Position numbers and translations under genes: made by a program
Assembly (NCBI RefSeq): GCF_030646165.1
Contig: NZ_JAUTDO010000004.1
Coordinates: 444,156 to 508,155 of the forward strand
DNA from: Conexibacter sp. CPCC 206217
GTDB taxonomy: Bacteria; Actinomycetota; Thermoleophilia; Solirubrobacterales; Solirubrobacteraceae
Length of the DNA: 64,000 nt
Direction: 5' to 3'
The notes under the pieces: generated by a model
Databases searched by the model: none
The model's input: only the letters and a program-made list of their open reading frames with translations
What the model was told of the DNA's origin: nothing
Shown here: positions 1-8,096 of the stretch, in pieces
How the letters are laid out: each line of letters begins with the position of its first letter
Numbering within the stretch: position 1 is the first letter of the stretch

Positions 1-393
1 CTGCGCAGTCGTACCGATCCGCTCGATCTCCTGCGTCAGCTGCGTGACCTCGGAGACGATCGCCGCTCTGTCGGTCGTCGCGAGCGTGCCGTTCGCGTGC
101 TGGACCGCCAGCTCGCGGACGCGCTGCAGCATGCTGTGGACCTCAGTCAGCGAACCTTCCGCCGTCTGCACCAGCGAAATGCCGTCCTGCGTGTTGCGCC
201 GGGCCTGATCCAGACCACCGATCTGACCACGCAGCTTCTCCGAGATCGCCAGGCCGGCAGCATCGTCGGCGGCACGGTTGATGCGGAAGCCCGAGGAGAG
301 GCGCTCCATCGACTTCGCGAGCTTCGTGCTGGTGCCCTCGAGGTTCCGGTGCGCGTTGAACGCCTCGACGTTCGTGTTGATGCGAAGGGACAT
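1..393 (-). CDS. fliC: flagellin, N-terminal part (runs off the window)
   Basis: Flagellin is the filament subunit exported through the flagellar type III apparatus. Translating the minus strand from the ATG at 393 gives 131 uninterrupted codons to base 1, so only the N-terminal D0/D1 helical region is present. It begins [18 protein letters not shown] and carries the hallmark [20 protein letters not shown] at about residues 32-51, followed by the [19 protein letters not shown] stretch. The Shine-Dalgarno AAGGAG sits 7 bases before the ATG. A sigma-28 promoter lies at 448-474, and the leader carries two GGA-loop hairpins that look like CsrA sites. The central and C-terminal domains lie outside the window, so isoform and length cannot be judged. 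Identification as flagellin is firm. Confidence 0.97.
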   Translation of the reverse strand, partial: MSLRINTNVEAFNAHRNLEGTSTKLAKSMERLSSGFRINRAADDAAGLAISEKLRGQIGGLDQARRNTQDGISLVQTAEGSLTEVHSMLQRVRELAVQHANGTLATTDRAAIVSEVTQLTQEIERIGTTAQ

Positions 394-396
394 GCT

Positions 397-411
397 CGAT
401 CTCCTTGATCG
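397..411 (-). promoter_or_regulatory. CsrA-type hairpin over the flagellin Shine-Dalgarno
   Basis: On the transcript strand CGATC-AAGGA-GATCG forms a 5-bp stem with a pentaloop that contains GGA and most of the Shine-Dalgarno. CsrA dimers are known to bind GGA in such loops and block ribosome entry, as on Bacillus hag mRNA. csrA and fliW are at 41 kb. The regulatory role is inferred from structure only. Confidence 0.6.
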
Positions 412-415
412 TCCC

Positions 416-434
416 GGGCAACTCCATGTCGCCC
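416..434 (-). promoter_or_regulatory. upstream CsrA-type hairpin in flagellin leader
   Basis: GGGCGAC-ATGGA-GTTGCCC forms a 7-bp stem (one G-U pair) with an ATGGA loop. Its GGA is 21 bases upstream of the GGA in the Shine-Dalgarno hairpin, a spacing suited to one CsrA dimer bridging two sites. Confidence 0.55.
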
Positions 435-447
435 TTGCTTGACCTGG

Positions 448-474
448 TCATCGGCGGCTGCCGGCGGGCCTTTA
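448..474 (-). promoter_or_regulatory. sigma-28 promoter of flagellin
   Basis: TAAA-N15-GCCGATGA on the minus strand, a near-perfect FliA/SigD promoter. The leader to the flagellin ATG would be about 48 bases and contains both GGA hairpins. Confidence 0.85.
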
Positions 475-509
475 GGTTTCTTTCTCAGACGATCCGAGTG
501 CTGGCACGT

Positions 510-527
510 GACTGCTCTCGAGCAGTC
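510..527. repeat. perfect inverted repeat upstream of flagellin promoter
   Basis: GACTGCTC-TC-GAGCAGTC is an 8-bp inverted repeat. It lies between the stop of the preceding 71-residue gene (551) and the flagellin -35 box (474). It may be the terminator of the fliO operon, although it lacks a T-run, or an operator for flagellin. The sequence does not decide. Confidence 0.4.
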
Positions 528-550
528 GAGCGCGCGTTCCGGCCCCGGCG

Positions 551-766
551 CTACACCCTCACGTCGACGTGGTCGTGCCCGTCGTCCCCGTGGGTCGGCT
601 CCTGCGGCATGCGGCGCTCGGCGCGTGGTCTCGGACCGCCCTCCTCTTCCTCGCGCTCGCGCCGGCGCTGCTCGCGCTCCTCTGGACTGACGCGCGGCAG
701 CAGTACGGGCGGGACGGGAAAGATGTTCGGGTTTCTCGGGATGATCGGGTTGACCGGCTCGGTCAT
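551..766 (-). CDS. small proline/acid-rich protein at end of fliO operon, unknown
   Basis: The gene encodes 71 residues with no family I recognise. The N-terminal third is proline-rich (NPIIPRNPNIFPVPPVLLPR), the middle is a charged run of Arg and Glu, and the C terminus is His/Asp-rich (GDDGHDHVDVRV). There is no membrane segment. The ATG has a GGAG 8 bases upstream, which supports a real start. It is the last gene before the flagellin promoter and reads in the same direction as the fliO-flhF operon, with 30 bases after the preceding gene. It does not look like FlgM: no C-terminal amphipathic anti-sigma helices are evident. A flagellar role is inferred from position only. Confidence 0.6.
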   Translation of the reverse strand: MTEPVNPIIPRNPNIFPVPPVLLPRVSPEEREQRRREREEEEGGPRPRAERRMPQEPTHGDDGHDHVDVRV

Positions 767-796
767 CGCGGCGGCTCCGGCTGACGGGACACGACG

Positions 797-1219
797 CTAG
801 ACCTCGGCCGGCTGCTCGGGCACGGGCGGCGGAACGGCCGCGCGGCGCGCGGCCTCTTCCTCCTCGCGCTGCTCGCGCACGACCTCCAGCTCCGTGACCA
901 CCAGGTGGCGCCAGATCGCGACAGCCGTCGCCCACACGACGAGGTACGCGACGATGCCGCCGGCGAGCGCGCGCAGCAGCATGTCCTCGACCGGGACCTC
1001 GCCGCGCCACGACACGAACGCGACGAGCGCGAAGCCGGCCAGTCCCGCCCAGCCCTTCGCGCGCTTGACCTGATCGCCCGCTCTCGGATGGTTCGCGACG
1101 CTCGGCAGCGCCGCGCCGCCGCCGCGCTTCTTGCCACGGCCCCTGCCGCCCCTGGCGGCGCCCTTCGCACCGCGGACGGGCGCATTTCGCGGTCGGCCGC
1201 GGCTGTCACTCGCTGCCAT
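797..1219 (-). CDS. small membrane protein after PilZ gene, unknown
   Basis: The product has 140 residues. The N-terminal 55 residues are very basic and Gly-rich (RGAKGAARGGRGRGKKRGGG). Two hydrophobic segments follow (about 63-78 and 86-106), then a charged helical tail with EEEEAARR. The likely topology is a two-pass hairpin with both ends in the cytoplasm. The ATG at 1219 has GGGAGG 9 bases upstream. An alternative GTG at 1240 overlaps the stop of the PilZ gene. No known flagellar family is recognised. Its position downstream of flhF and the PilZ protein, on the same strand and without a gap, suggests co-transcription with the export genes. Confidence 0.6.
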   Translation of the reverse strand: MAASDSRGRPRNAPVRGAKGAARGGRGRGKKRGGGAALPSVANHPRAGDQVKRAKGWAGLAGFALVAFVSWRGEVPVEDMLLRALAGGIVAYLVVWATAVAIWRHLVVTELEVVREQREEEEAARRAAVPPPVPEQPAEV

Positions 1220-1236
1220 CGTTCCTGTCCTCCCGG

Positions 1237-1908
1237 TCACAGCTCGCCGTCGCGCGTCATTCTGCGCGCGATCCGCTCGCGTTCGAAGATGAATGCGACC
1301 AAGCGACGGCGGTCGTCGTCCGACAGCTGCTCGATCGCGATCCCGCGGTGGCCCTCGTCGCTGGCGCGCGCCACGCGCCCGGCCCCCTCGATCGGCGGGT
1401 CGCCCTCCGTGACCTTCACGCGGAAGTGCACGGGCGTGCCGATCGGGAACGTGTCGGGTCCCGACGCGAGGATGCCGTTGCCGCTGACGTTGACCGTCAA
1501 CGTGTCTATCCAGCTGCCCGGCTTGCCGTCCTCGTCGAGCGGGGCGAGCGCCATCGGCCGTACCGCTCCGACGCGCACGAAGTCGCGCCGCTGCACGACC
1601 TCGCAGGCACCGGCCAGCTTCAGCCTGACGACGTCGTAGGCCGCGACCGAGCCATGGCCCTCGATCCGCACCAGCCCGCGCGGACCGGGGAACTCGAGCG
1701 CCATCTGGGCGACGTCGCCGAGTTGCAGCGGGTCGCGCGCGTCGAGCATCAGCACGAGCACGATCTCGCCCTCCGCGATCCGCGTCACGCGGGCGGCGAA
1801 GCGCTCGCGAGCCGGCAGGATCAGGTCGACGTCCTGACGCACCTCGGGCAGGTGCGCGACCAGCGACGGGCCGCTCGATCTGCCTTGGCGCTTGCGCACG
1901 GGCGTCAT
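1237..1908 (-). CDS. PilZ-domain c-di-GMP effector, YcgR-like
   Basis: The protein has 223 residues. An N-terminal YcgR-type beta domain (about 20-100) is followed by a PilZ domain. The two c-di-GMP binding motifs are intact: QRRDFVR at about 106-112 and NVSGNG at 140-145. YcgR-type proteins bind c-di-GMP and slow or bias the motor by contacting MotA or the C-ring. The ATG overlaps the flhF stop in ATGA, so translation is coupled. It sits where many flagellar clusters carry flhG, which is missing here. A motor-brake role is inferred from the family; ligand binding is expected from the motifs. Confidence 0.85.
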   Translation of the reverse strand: MTPVRKRQGRSSGPSLVAHLPEVRQDVDLILPARERFAARVTRIAEGEIVLVLMLDARDPLQLGDVAQMALEFPGPRGLVRIEGHGSVAAYDVVRLKLAGACEVVQRRDFVRVGAVRPMALAPLDEDGKPGSWIDTLTVNVSGNGILASGPDTFPIGTPVHFRVKVTEGDPPIEGAGRVARASDEGHRGIAIEQLSDDDRRRLVAFIFERERIARRMTRDGEL

Positions 1909-4064
1909 GCGAGCATCCGCTCCGCGAGCTGGAGCGGGTCGGCCGGCGCGAACGAGCCGGGCAGCTCCAGGCCGGCGTTGACGTAGCTCAGCGGCAGCCG
2001 CGTCGCGCACGACAGCTCGACGACGGCGCCGATGTGCGCAGTCGAGTCGCCGTGCGTCATCGAGAGGCCGGTCGGTGCCAGCGGCGCGAGCCGCTCGACC
2101 AGCTCGTTCGCGGCGGCGGCGCTGAGCGTCGCCGGCAGCGTCAGCTGGATCTCGTCGAGCTCGAGCTGCGTCAGCTCGGCGGCGAGCCGCTGCACCGCGG
2201 CCTCGTCGCCGGGCGCCACGGCCGGCGTGTCGAGCACGACGACGGCCTCGCTGCGCAGCTCGGCGATCCGGACGGCTGCCTCGGCAGCGCTCGCGACCAC
2301 CTCGACCTTGACGCCGTGCGGCTTCAGCAGCCCGCTCAGCTCGGCGCCGCCGTCCTTCGGTGCGAGCGTCAGACACGCGGCGGGGAACGAGCTGCCGAGC
2401 GCGTACGCGGCGACGAGCCCGGCGCTGCAGCGCGTCTTGCCGCTGCCGCCGGCGCCGACGAACGCGACGGCGCGACCGCCGAGGCGCGGCGGCGGCGCGA
2501 CCGGGATCCGCCGCGCGAGCGTCGCGCGGACGGCGGCCGGGACGTCGGCGCCGGAGGTGAACGGCAGCACGTGCGCGGTCGCCTCGACCAGCAGCTCTCT
2601 CGCCACGGTCGGCGTCAGCCCGCGCGCGGACAGCGTGCCGGACAGCTCGACGGCCTCGGGCGAGGCGACGGCGTGGCGCGGTCTCGTCTGGACGCCGAGG
2701 CGACGGCGGCCGAAGAGGCTGCGACGCGGCGGCGCGGGTGCCGGACGCGGCTCGGGCTGCGGGCCGAGCGCGGGCGCGCCGGTCAGCGCGCCCGCACGCG
2801 GGACCGGCAGCAGCCGCCGCTCGGCGGCCTCGGCGCGCGCGGTCTCGGCGGCGCTCATGTTGGCGGCGATCGCCGCGGCCAGCTGGAGTGCCTGACTCGT
2901 CTGCGGCCCGACGCCGCTGGCGGACGGCTCGGTCACGGCCGCGGCCGCGACGCTGCCGGCCGGCTCGGCTCTGCGGCTCGCGGCGGCGACATCGGACGCC
3001 TTGACAGTTCTGGCGGCGGCCGCATCGGAAGCGCGCGCGGCTCTCGCAGCGGCAGCCTCCGAAGCCTTCGCCGCTCTCGCAGCAGCGGCCTCAGACGCCT
3101 TCGCAGCTCTCGCGGCGGCCGCATCGGAAGCGCGCGCGGCCGCGGAACCCTTCGCGCGGCCGGCTCTCGTGCGCTTCGCCGGCGCGGACGGCGCGGACGC
3201 CGCGGCGGCCGGCGGCAGATCAGGCGCGGGCGCGGGGGCCGGGGCAGGCGCCGGTCTCTGCGGGAACTCGACGGTGTCGCCGGCGAGGCGCTCGGCCGAG
3301 ACCGGCGGGGCGAAGCGTCTGCGCGACGGGTCGACCGGCGGCGCGTAGCGGGCGCCCGGGACCTCGGGGCCCTCCGTCGCGACCCTCTGCACGATCGGCT
3401 CGGCGTCCAGCTCGGCGTGGGCGAGCTGGCGCGCGAAGCTGGCGCTGTGCTCGCGCAGGATCTCCGCGGTCGTGCGCGTGTCGCCGGCTCTGCCGCCGCT
3501 CGCCTGCGCCAGCAGCTCGGCGGCGCTCAGCCGCGGCTTCGGGCGCGAGCCGGGCACGCGCGCCGCCGGCTGCGCCGGCGCAGGCGCCGCAGGCGCCGCT
3601 TCAGAGATGGGTGGTGGCGAGAACTCGGCCGCCTCCTCCGCAGGAGCGTCCGCGACCGCGACCGGCGGCGCGGGCGCGACCGGCGGCAGCAGCGCCTCCG
3701 GCCCGGCCGGCAGCGGCGCCGAGGAGGTCGTCGCGAACGAGGCGCCGGACATCAGCGGAGCGTCGGGCGCGAGCGGCTCCGGGATCGCCGGCCCCTCGTC
3801 GTAGAGGTCGATCCGCATCCGCTGGCCGCCGGGGCGCGCCTGCACCTCGACGAACTGCTGCTGGAAGAAGCCGCCGATGCCGCCGACGAGGCCGTCGCGC
3901 TGGCGCACGATGACGGCGTCGGGGCCGAGCTCGGCGCGGATCTGCGGGAGCACTTCCTCAAGCGATCTGCCGCGATAGGTCCGCAGCGCCGGATCGTCGC
4001 TCACGTGCCCGTTCGTCGTCGGTCGATCGTCAACTTGCGAGCTCGCGGCTGCGGCCGTCGCCAT
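1905..4064 (-). CDS. flhF: FlhF-like protein with degenerate GTPase domain
   Basis: The product has about 719 residues. The N-terminal region has the FlhF start (LRTYRGRSLEEVLPQIRAEL, ELGPDAVIV). A long Ala/Pro-rich linker with five 11-residue repeats follows, then a C-terminal SRP-type G domain. The P-loop GAGGSGKT is at 537-544. The other nucleotide motifs have drifted: DTYR is replaced by APKDGG, DTAGR by DTPAV (about 612) and TKLD by THGD (about 670). The C-terminal signature LPLSYVNAGLELPGSF is recognisable. FlhF normally sets flagellar position and number as a GTP-dependent dimer with FlhG; here GTP hydrolysis is doubtful. The ATG at 4064 is chosen; an ATG at 4100 with GGAG 9 bases upstream, overlapping flhA, is a real alternative. 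Confidence 0.85.
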   Translation of the reverse strand: MATAAAASSQVDDRPTTNGHVSDDPALRTYRGRSLEEVLPQIRAELGPDAVIVRQRDGLVGGIGGFFQQQFVEVQARPGGQRMRIDLYDEGPAIPEPLAPDAPLMSGASFATTSSAPLPAGPEALLPPVAPAPPVAVADAPAEEAAEFSPPPISEAAPAAPAPAQPAARVPGSRPKPRLSAAELLAQASGGRAGDTRTTAEILREHSASFARQLAHAELDAEPIVQRVATEGPEVPGARYAPPVDPSRRRFAPPVSAERLAGDTVEFPQRPAPAPAPAPAPDLPPAAAASAPSAPAKRTRAGRAKGSAAARASDAAAARAAKASEAAAARAAKASEAAAARAARASDAAAARTVKASDVAAASRRAEPAGSVAAAAVTEPSASGVGPQTSQALQLAAAIAANMSAAETARAEAAERRLLPVPRAGALTGAPALGPQPEPRPAPAPPRRSLFGRRRLGVQTRPRHAVASPEAVELSGTLSARGLTPTVARELLVEATAHVLPFTSGADVPAAVRATLARRIPVAPPPRLGGRAVAFVGAGGSGKTRCSAGLVAAYALGSSFPAACLTLAPKDGGAELSGLLKPHGVKVEVVASAAEAAVRIAELRSEAVVVLDTPAVAPGDEAAVQRLAAELTQLELDEIQLTLPATLSAAAANELVERLAPLAPTGLSMTHGDSTAHIGAVVELSCATRLPLSYVNAGLELPGSFAPADPLQLAERMLA
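2990..3150 (-). repeat. 33-bp tandem repeats inside flhF
   Basis: Five in-frame copies of an 11-residue unit, ASxAAAARxxK. The copies at 3013-3041 and 3112-3140 share 29 identical bases, exactly 99 bp apart. An 11-residue period equals three helical turns, so the array should form one continuous Ala-rich helix. Confidence 0.8.
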
Positions 4065-4071
4065 CGAACGT

Positions 4072-6219
4072 TCACGCTGCTTCAGCGGTGCTGAGCTCAT
4101 GCTCGATCACTCCAATCGTCTCCACACTGATGCCGGGTGCGATCTCGTTGTACGAGCAGACCGCGAGATGCGGGATCGCCTGTTCGACGAGGCGCCGCAG
4201 GTGGCGGCGCACGCGCGCCGAGCACAGCAGCACCGGACGGCTGCCGCGCGCGACTGCATGCTCCACCTGTGTTCGAAGCGCGCCCACCAAAGCCTGCGCG
4301 CGCACCGGATCCATCGCCAGGTACTCACCGTCGGACGTCTGCGTGATCGACGCCGCGATCTCCTGCTCGATCGCCGGGTCCAGCGCGATCGCCCGCAGGC
4401 GCTGCTCGGCGTCGACGTGCGGCGCGGTGATCGTGCGGCCGAGCGCCTGGCGCGCGTACTCCGACAGCAGCGCCGGGTCGCGCGTCAGCCGCGCCTTGTC
4501 GCCGATCGCCTCGACGATCGTGCCGAGGTCGCGGATCGAGACGCCCTCCATCAGCAGGTTCTGCAGCACGCGCTGGATCTCGCCGAGCGTGAGCATGTCC
4601 GGCACGACCTCGTTGACGACCGCCTCGTTGGACTCCTTCAGCTGCTCCAGCAGCTGTCTGGTGTCCTGGCGCGTCAGCAGCTCGGCGGCGTGTGCGCGGA
4701 TCATCTCGGTCAGGTGCGTGACGATCACCGACTCGCCGTCGACGACGGTGTAGCCGAGCGCTTCCGCCTCCGCCCGCTGCGAGTCCGAGACCCACGTCGC
4801 GGGCAGGCCGAAGGCCGGCTCGGTCGTCGGCACGCCCTGCAACTGGCCGACCGCGTCGCCCGGATCCATCGCGAGCTGGTGGCCGGCCATTATGCGTCCG
4901 CGCGCGACCTCGGTCCCGCGCACCTTCAGGACGTACTCGTGCGAGTCGAGGCCCAGCTCGTCGTGGATCCGCACGGGCGGGATCACCATGCCGAGGTCGG
5001 TCGCGATCTGGCGCCGGATGACGGACACGCGCGACAGCAGCGTGCCGCCGGAGTGCTGGTCGACGAGCCGCACGAGGCCGAAGCCGATCGCCAGCTCGAG
5101 CGGGTCGATCGGGAGCGCCTCCAGCGCCGCGTCGCGCGGCTGCGCGACCGCACTGCCCTCCGCGTCGGCGAGCGCCTTCGCGTCGGCCGCGTCGCCCGCG
5201 GCGTCGGCGTCGCTTCTGCGCAGCATCCAGCCGATCGCGAAGAAGATGCCGCCGATCACGATGAACGGGACCTTCGGCAGGCCCGGCACGAGCGCGAACG
5301 CGAGGATCGCGCCGCCGGCCACCAGCGGCGCCTTGCGCTGCTTGAGGATCTGGTCGGATATGTCGGCGCCGAGGTCCTTGTCGGAGGCGGCGCGCGTGAC
5401 GAGGATGCCGGTCGCGACCGAGATCAGGAGCGCCGGGATCTGCGCGGCGAGACCGTCGCCGATCGTCAGCAGCGAGAAGTGGTGGATCGCCTCGTTGAAC
5501 GGCATCCCCATCTGCATGATGCCGACGGCGAGCCCGCCGATCAGGTTGATCAGCACGATCACGATCGCGGCCACGGCGTCGCCTCTGACGAACTTCGAGG
5601 CACCGTCCATCGAGCCGTAGAAGTCGGCCTCCTGTGCGATCTCGGTGCGGCGACGGCGCGCCTCGTCGTCGGTGATCAGGCCGGCGTTGAGGTCGGCGTC
5701 GATCGCCATCTGCTTGCCCGGCATCGCGTCGAGCGTGAAGCGGGCGCCGACCTCCGCGACGCGGCCGGCGCCGTTGGTCACGACGACGAACTGGATCACG
5801 ATCAGGATGAAGAAGATCACGAGGCCGACGATCACGTTGCCGCCGACGACGAAGTCGCCGAACGCTCTGACGACGTGGCCGGCGTCGCCGGTCGTGAGGA
5901 TCAGGCGCGTCACCGAGACGTTGATCGCGAGCCGGAACATCGTCGTCAGCAGCAGCAGCGACGGGAACGAGGCGAAGTCGAGCGCTCTTCTGAGGTAGAG
6001 CGTCGAGACGACGATCGCGATGCCGGCCGAGATGTTCAGCGTGATGAAGAAGTCGAGCAGGACCGGCGGCAGCGGGATGATCAGCATCACGACGATCAAC
6101 ACGACGCCGAGGGCGGCCAGCAGGTCCGTCTGACTCGTCACCCTTCTCAGCAGGTTGGAGTTCGCGGCTGCGGCCGTCGCCGACGGGGCGTCGCGCTGGT
6201 TCGAACGTGCTGGGCTCAT
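4072..6219 (-). CDS. flhA: flagellar export apparatus protein FlhA
   Basis: The product has 715 residues, the normal FlhA length. About eight transmembrane segments lie in the first 330 residues, including the FHIPEP-family core around FRLAINVSVTRLILTTGDAG, and the cytoplasmic nonamer-ring domain occupies about 360-700. FlhA forms the ring through which substrates and chaperone complexes dock for export. The N terminus carries an extra 30-residue Ala-rich leader. It shares a 20-base identical DNA segment with the start of flhF. The ATG overlaps the flhB stop in ATGA. It belongs to the fliO-fliP-fliQ-fliR-flhB-flhA-flhF run. Confidence 0.97.
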   Translation of the reverse strand: MSPARSNQRDAPSATAAAANSNLLRRVTSQTDLLAALGVVLIVVMLIIPLPPVLLDFFITLNISAGIAIVVSTLYLRRALDFASFPSLLLLTTMFRLAINVSVTRLILTTGDAGHVVRAFGDFVVGGNVIVGLVIFFILIVIQFVVVTNGAGRVAEVGARFTLDAMPGKQMAIDADLNAGLITDDEARRRRTEIAQEADFYGSMDGASKFVRGDAVAAIVIVLINLIGGLAVGIMQMGMPFNEAIHHFSLLTIGDGLAAQIPALLISVATGILVTRAASDKDLGADISDQILKQRKAPLVAGGAILAFALVPGLPKVPFIVIGGIFFAIGWMLRRSDADAAGDAADAKALADAEGSAVAQPRDAALEALPIDPLELAIGFGLVRLVDQHSGGTLLSRVSVIRRQIATDLGMVIPPVRIHDELGLDSHEYVLKVRGTEVARGRIMAGHQLAMDPGDAVGQLQGVPTTEPAFGLPATWVSDSQRAEAEALGYTVVDGESVIVTHLTEMIRAHAAELLTRQDTRQLLEQLKESNEAVVNEVVPDMLTLGEIQRVLQNLLMEGVSIRDLGTIVEAIGDKARLTRDPALLSEYARQALGRTITAPHVDAEQRLRAIALDPAIEQEIAASITQTSDGEYLAMDPVRAQALVGALRTQVEHAVARGSRPVLLCSARVRRHLRRLVEQAIPHLAVCSYNEIAPGISVETIGVIEHELSTAEAA

Positions 6220-7292
6220 CGGGCGACGGCCTTCCTGCGGGCGGTTCCCGCGACTCTGTAGACGTGCGCCAGCACCTGCGCGACGGCCTGGTAGAGATCC
6301 TCAGGGATCATCTGGCCGACCTCGACGCTGGCGTGCAGCGAGCGTGCGAGCGGTCTGTTCTCGATCACCGGCACGTCGTGCTCGGCGGCGATTCTCTTGA
6401 TCTGCAGGGCGATCAGGTCCTGCCCCTTCGCGACGACCTCGGGGGCGGGCTTGGAGCCGTCGTACTTGAGCGCGACGGCGAAGTGGGTCGGGTTCGTGAC
6501 GATCACGTCCGCCTGCGGGACGGCGGCCATCATGCGAGCACGCGCCTGCTGCATCATGCGGCGGCGCTGCATGCCCTTGACCTCGGCCGGCAGCGACTGC
6601 GATCTGTGCTCGTCCTTGACGTCCTGCAGGGACATTCTCAGCTGTCTCTCGTGCTGCCAGCGCTGGTAGGCGTAGTCGATGAAGCCGATGAACAGGTAGG
6701 CGATCGCGGCGCGCTGCGCAACGGCGAAGACCATGCCCGCCAGCTCGCTGCCGAGCTGCACCGGGCTGGTGCCGACGGTCGCGGCCAGCTCGGTCATCTT
6801 CGGCATCAGCGTCATCGCGACGATCACGCCGACGACGGCGACTTTGAGGATCGACTTGCCGGCCTCGAAGAACATTCTCGGGCCGAAGATGTTTCTCGCG
6901 CCCGACAGCGGGTCGATCCGTCTCGGCTGCGGCTTGAGCGCCTCCGCCGACGGCTTCAGGCCGACCTGGCCGACGTTCGCGACGACCGCCGCCACGACGC
7001 AGACGAGCGCGACCGGCGCGACCGCGTAGACGAGCGTCTGCAGCGTCGACATCATCAGCGTCTCCAGCCCGCGCGCGGTCAGCGCGCTGCCGGGGTCGGC
7101 GATGCGGTCGAACGCGTCGCACATCGACGTCGCCATGCCGTTGACCATCTTCGGCCCCATCAGCGACAGCACGAGCAGGCCGGCGATCATCACGATCGAG
7201 CCGTTGACGTCCATCGAGCGCGCGACCTGGCCTCTGCGCCGCGCGTCCGCGCGGCGTCTGGGTGTCGCTCTCTCTGTTCTGTCGTCAGCCAT
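6216..7292 (-). CDS. flhB: flagellar export switch protein FlhB
   Basis: The product has 358 residues: a basic N terminus (RTERATPRRRADARRRGQ), four membrane helices to about residue 220, then the cytoplasmic autocleavage domain. The cleavage motif NPTH is intact at 267-270. FlhB switches export specificity from rod/hook to filament substrates after the FliK signal. Its C-terminal tail MIPEDLYQAVAQVLAHVYRV matches the small protein encoded at 37757-37942. The ATG lies two codons beyond the fliR stop, so the two are coupled. Confidence 0.96.
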   Translation of the reverse strand: MADDRTERATPRRRADARRRGQVARSMDVNGSIVMIAGLLVLSLMGPKMVNGMATSMCDAFDRIADPGSALTARGLETLMMSTLQTLVYAVAPVALVCVVAAVVANVGQVGLKPSAEALKPQPRRIDPLSGARNIFGPRMFFEAGKSILKVAVVGVIVAMTLMPKMTELAATVGTSPVQLGSELAGMVFAVAQRAAIAYLFIGFIDYAYQRWQHERQLRMSLQDVKDEHRSQSLPAEVKGMQRRRMMQQARARMMAAVPQADVIVTNPTHFAVALKYDGSKPAPEVVAKGQDLIALQIKRIAAEHDVPVIENRPLARSLHASVEVGQMIPEDLYQAVAQVLAHVYRVAGTARRKAVAR

Positions 7293-7295
7293 TCC

Positions 7296-8096
7296 TCACC
7301 CCGCTCGCAGAACCTGGAGCGCCTCGCCGACGCTGAGTTGGAGCTGGTCGGTGATCCAGTTGCCGACGAACGGCAGCGAGGCCGCGACGACGACGAGACC
7401 GACGATCACCTTGACCGGGAAGCCGACCGCGAAGACGTTCAGCTGCGGCACCACGCGCGAGACGACGCCGAAGCCGACGTCGGTCAGCACGCAGGCGATC
7501 AGGACCGGCGCGGCGACCTCGAGCGCGGCCGCGAAGATGTTCGTGAAGACGGCGACGACCGCCTCGCCGATCGAGGCGAAGTCGGGCGACGCCGTCAGCG
7601 GCACGATCTCGAACGTGCGCGAGAGGCCCTGGATCAGCCAGGCGTCGCCGTTGATGACGATGAAGATCGTGACCGCGACGAGGCTGTAGACCTTCGCCAG
7701 CACCGCGGTGTTGTTGCCGGTGATCGGGTCCAGCGAGGCGCCGAACGCGAAGCCGACCATGAAGTCGAGGATCGACCCCGCCATCTCGATCGCCGCGAAC
7801 ATGATCGCGACGGTCAGCGCGAACGCGAGCCCGACGAGCAGCTCCTTGACGAGCAGCGCGATGATCGCCATCAGCTCGGTCGGCAGCGTCTGACCGGCGA
7901 CGGCGAGCGGGTAGAGGCCGAGCGCGAAGGCGAGCGCGACGATCGTTCTGGCGCGCGCGGGGACCGAGCGCGACGAGAACAGCGGGGCGACGATGAAGAG
8001 CGGGCTGATGCGTGCGAGCACGAGGAAGAAGCCGACGACGTTTCTGACGCCGATCGCGGCCAGCAGCTGCTGCGCGCTGTCCTGCGTCGTGTTCAT
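7296..8096 (-). CDS. fliR: flagellar export gate protein FliR
   Basis: The product has 266 residues with six to eight hydrophobic segments, typical of FliR/SpaR. Recognisable stretches include FFLVLARISPLFIVAPLF near the N terminus and MFAAIEMAGSILDFMVGF in the middle. FliR joins FliP and FliQ in the export gate complex inside the MS ring. The ATG at 8096 (MNTTQD) overlaps the fliQ stop in ATGA and is preferred over a longer frame with no membrane character. Confidence 0.95.
   Translation of the reverse strand: MNTTQDSAQQLLAAIGVRNVVGFFLVLARISPLFIVAPLFSSRSVPARARTIVALAFALGLYPLAVAGQTLPTELMAIIALLVKELLVGLAFALTVAIMFAAIEMAGSILDFMVGFAFGASLDPITGNNTAVLAKVYSLVAVTIFIVINGDAWLIQGLSRTFEIVPLTASPDFASIGEAVVAVFTNIFAAALEVAAPVLIACVLTDVGFGVVSRVVPQLNVFAVGFPVKVIVGLVVVAASLPFVGNWITDQLQLSVGEALQVLRAG

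Noticed and set aside
2034-4094. Long open frame on the plus strand antisense to flhF, with similar ones opposite flhA, fliK, gyrA and others
   Set aside because: The composition is Arg/Gly/Asp repeats expected from reading GC-rich codons backwards; there is no ribosome site and no recognisable family. The minus-strand genes explain the DNA.
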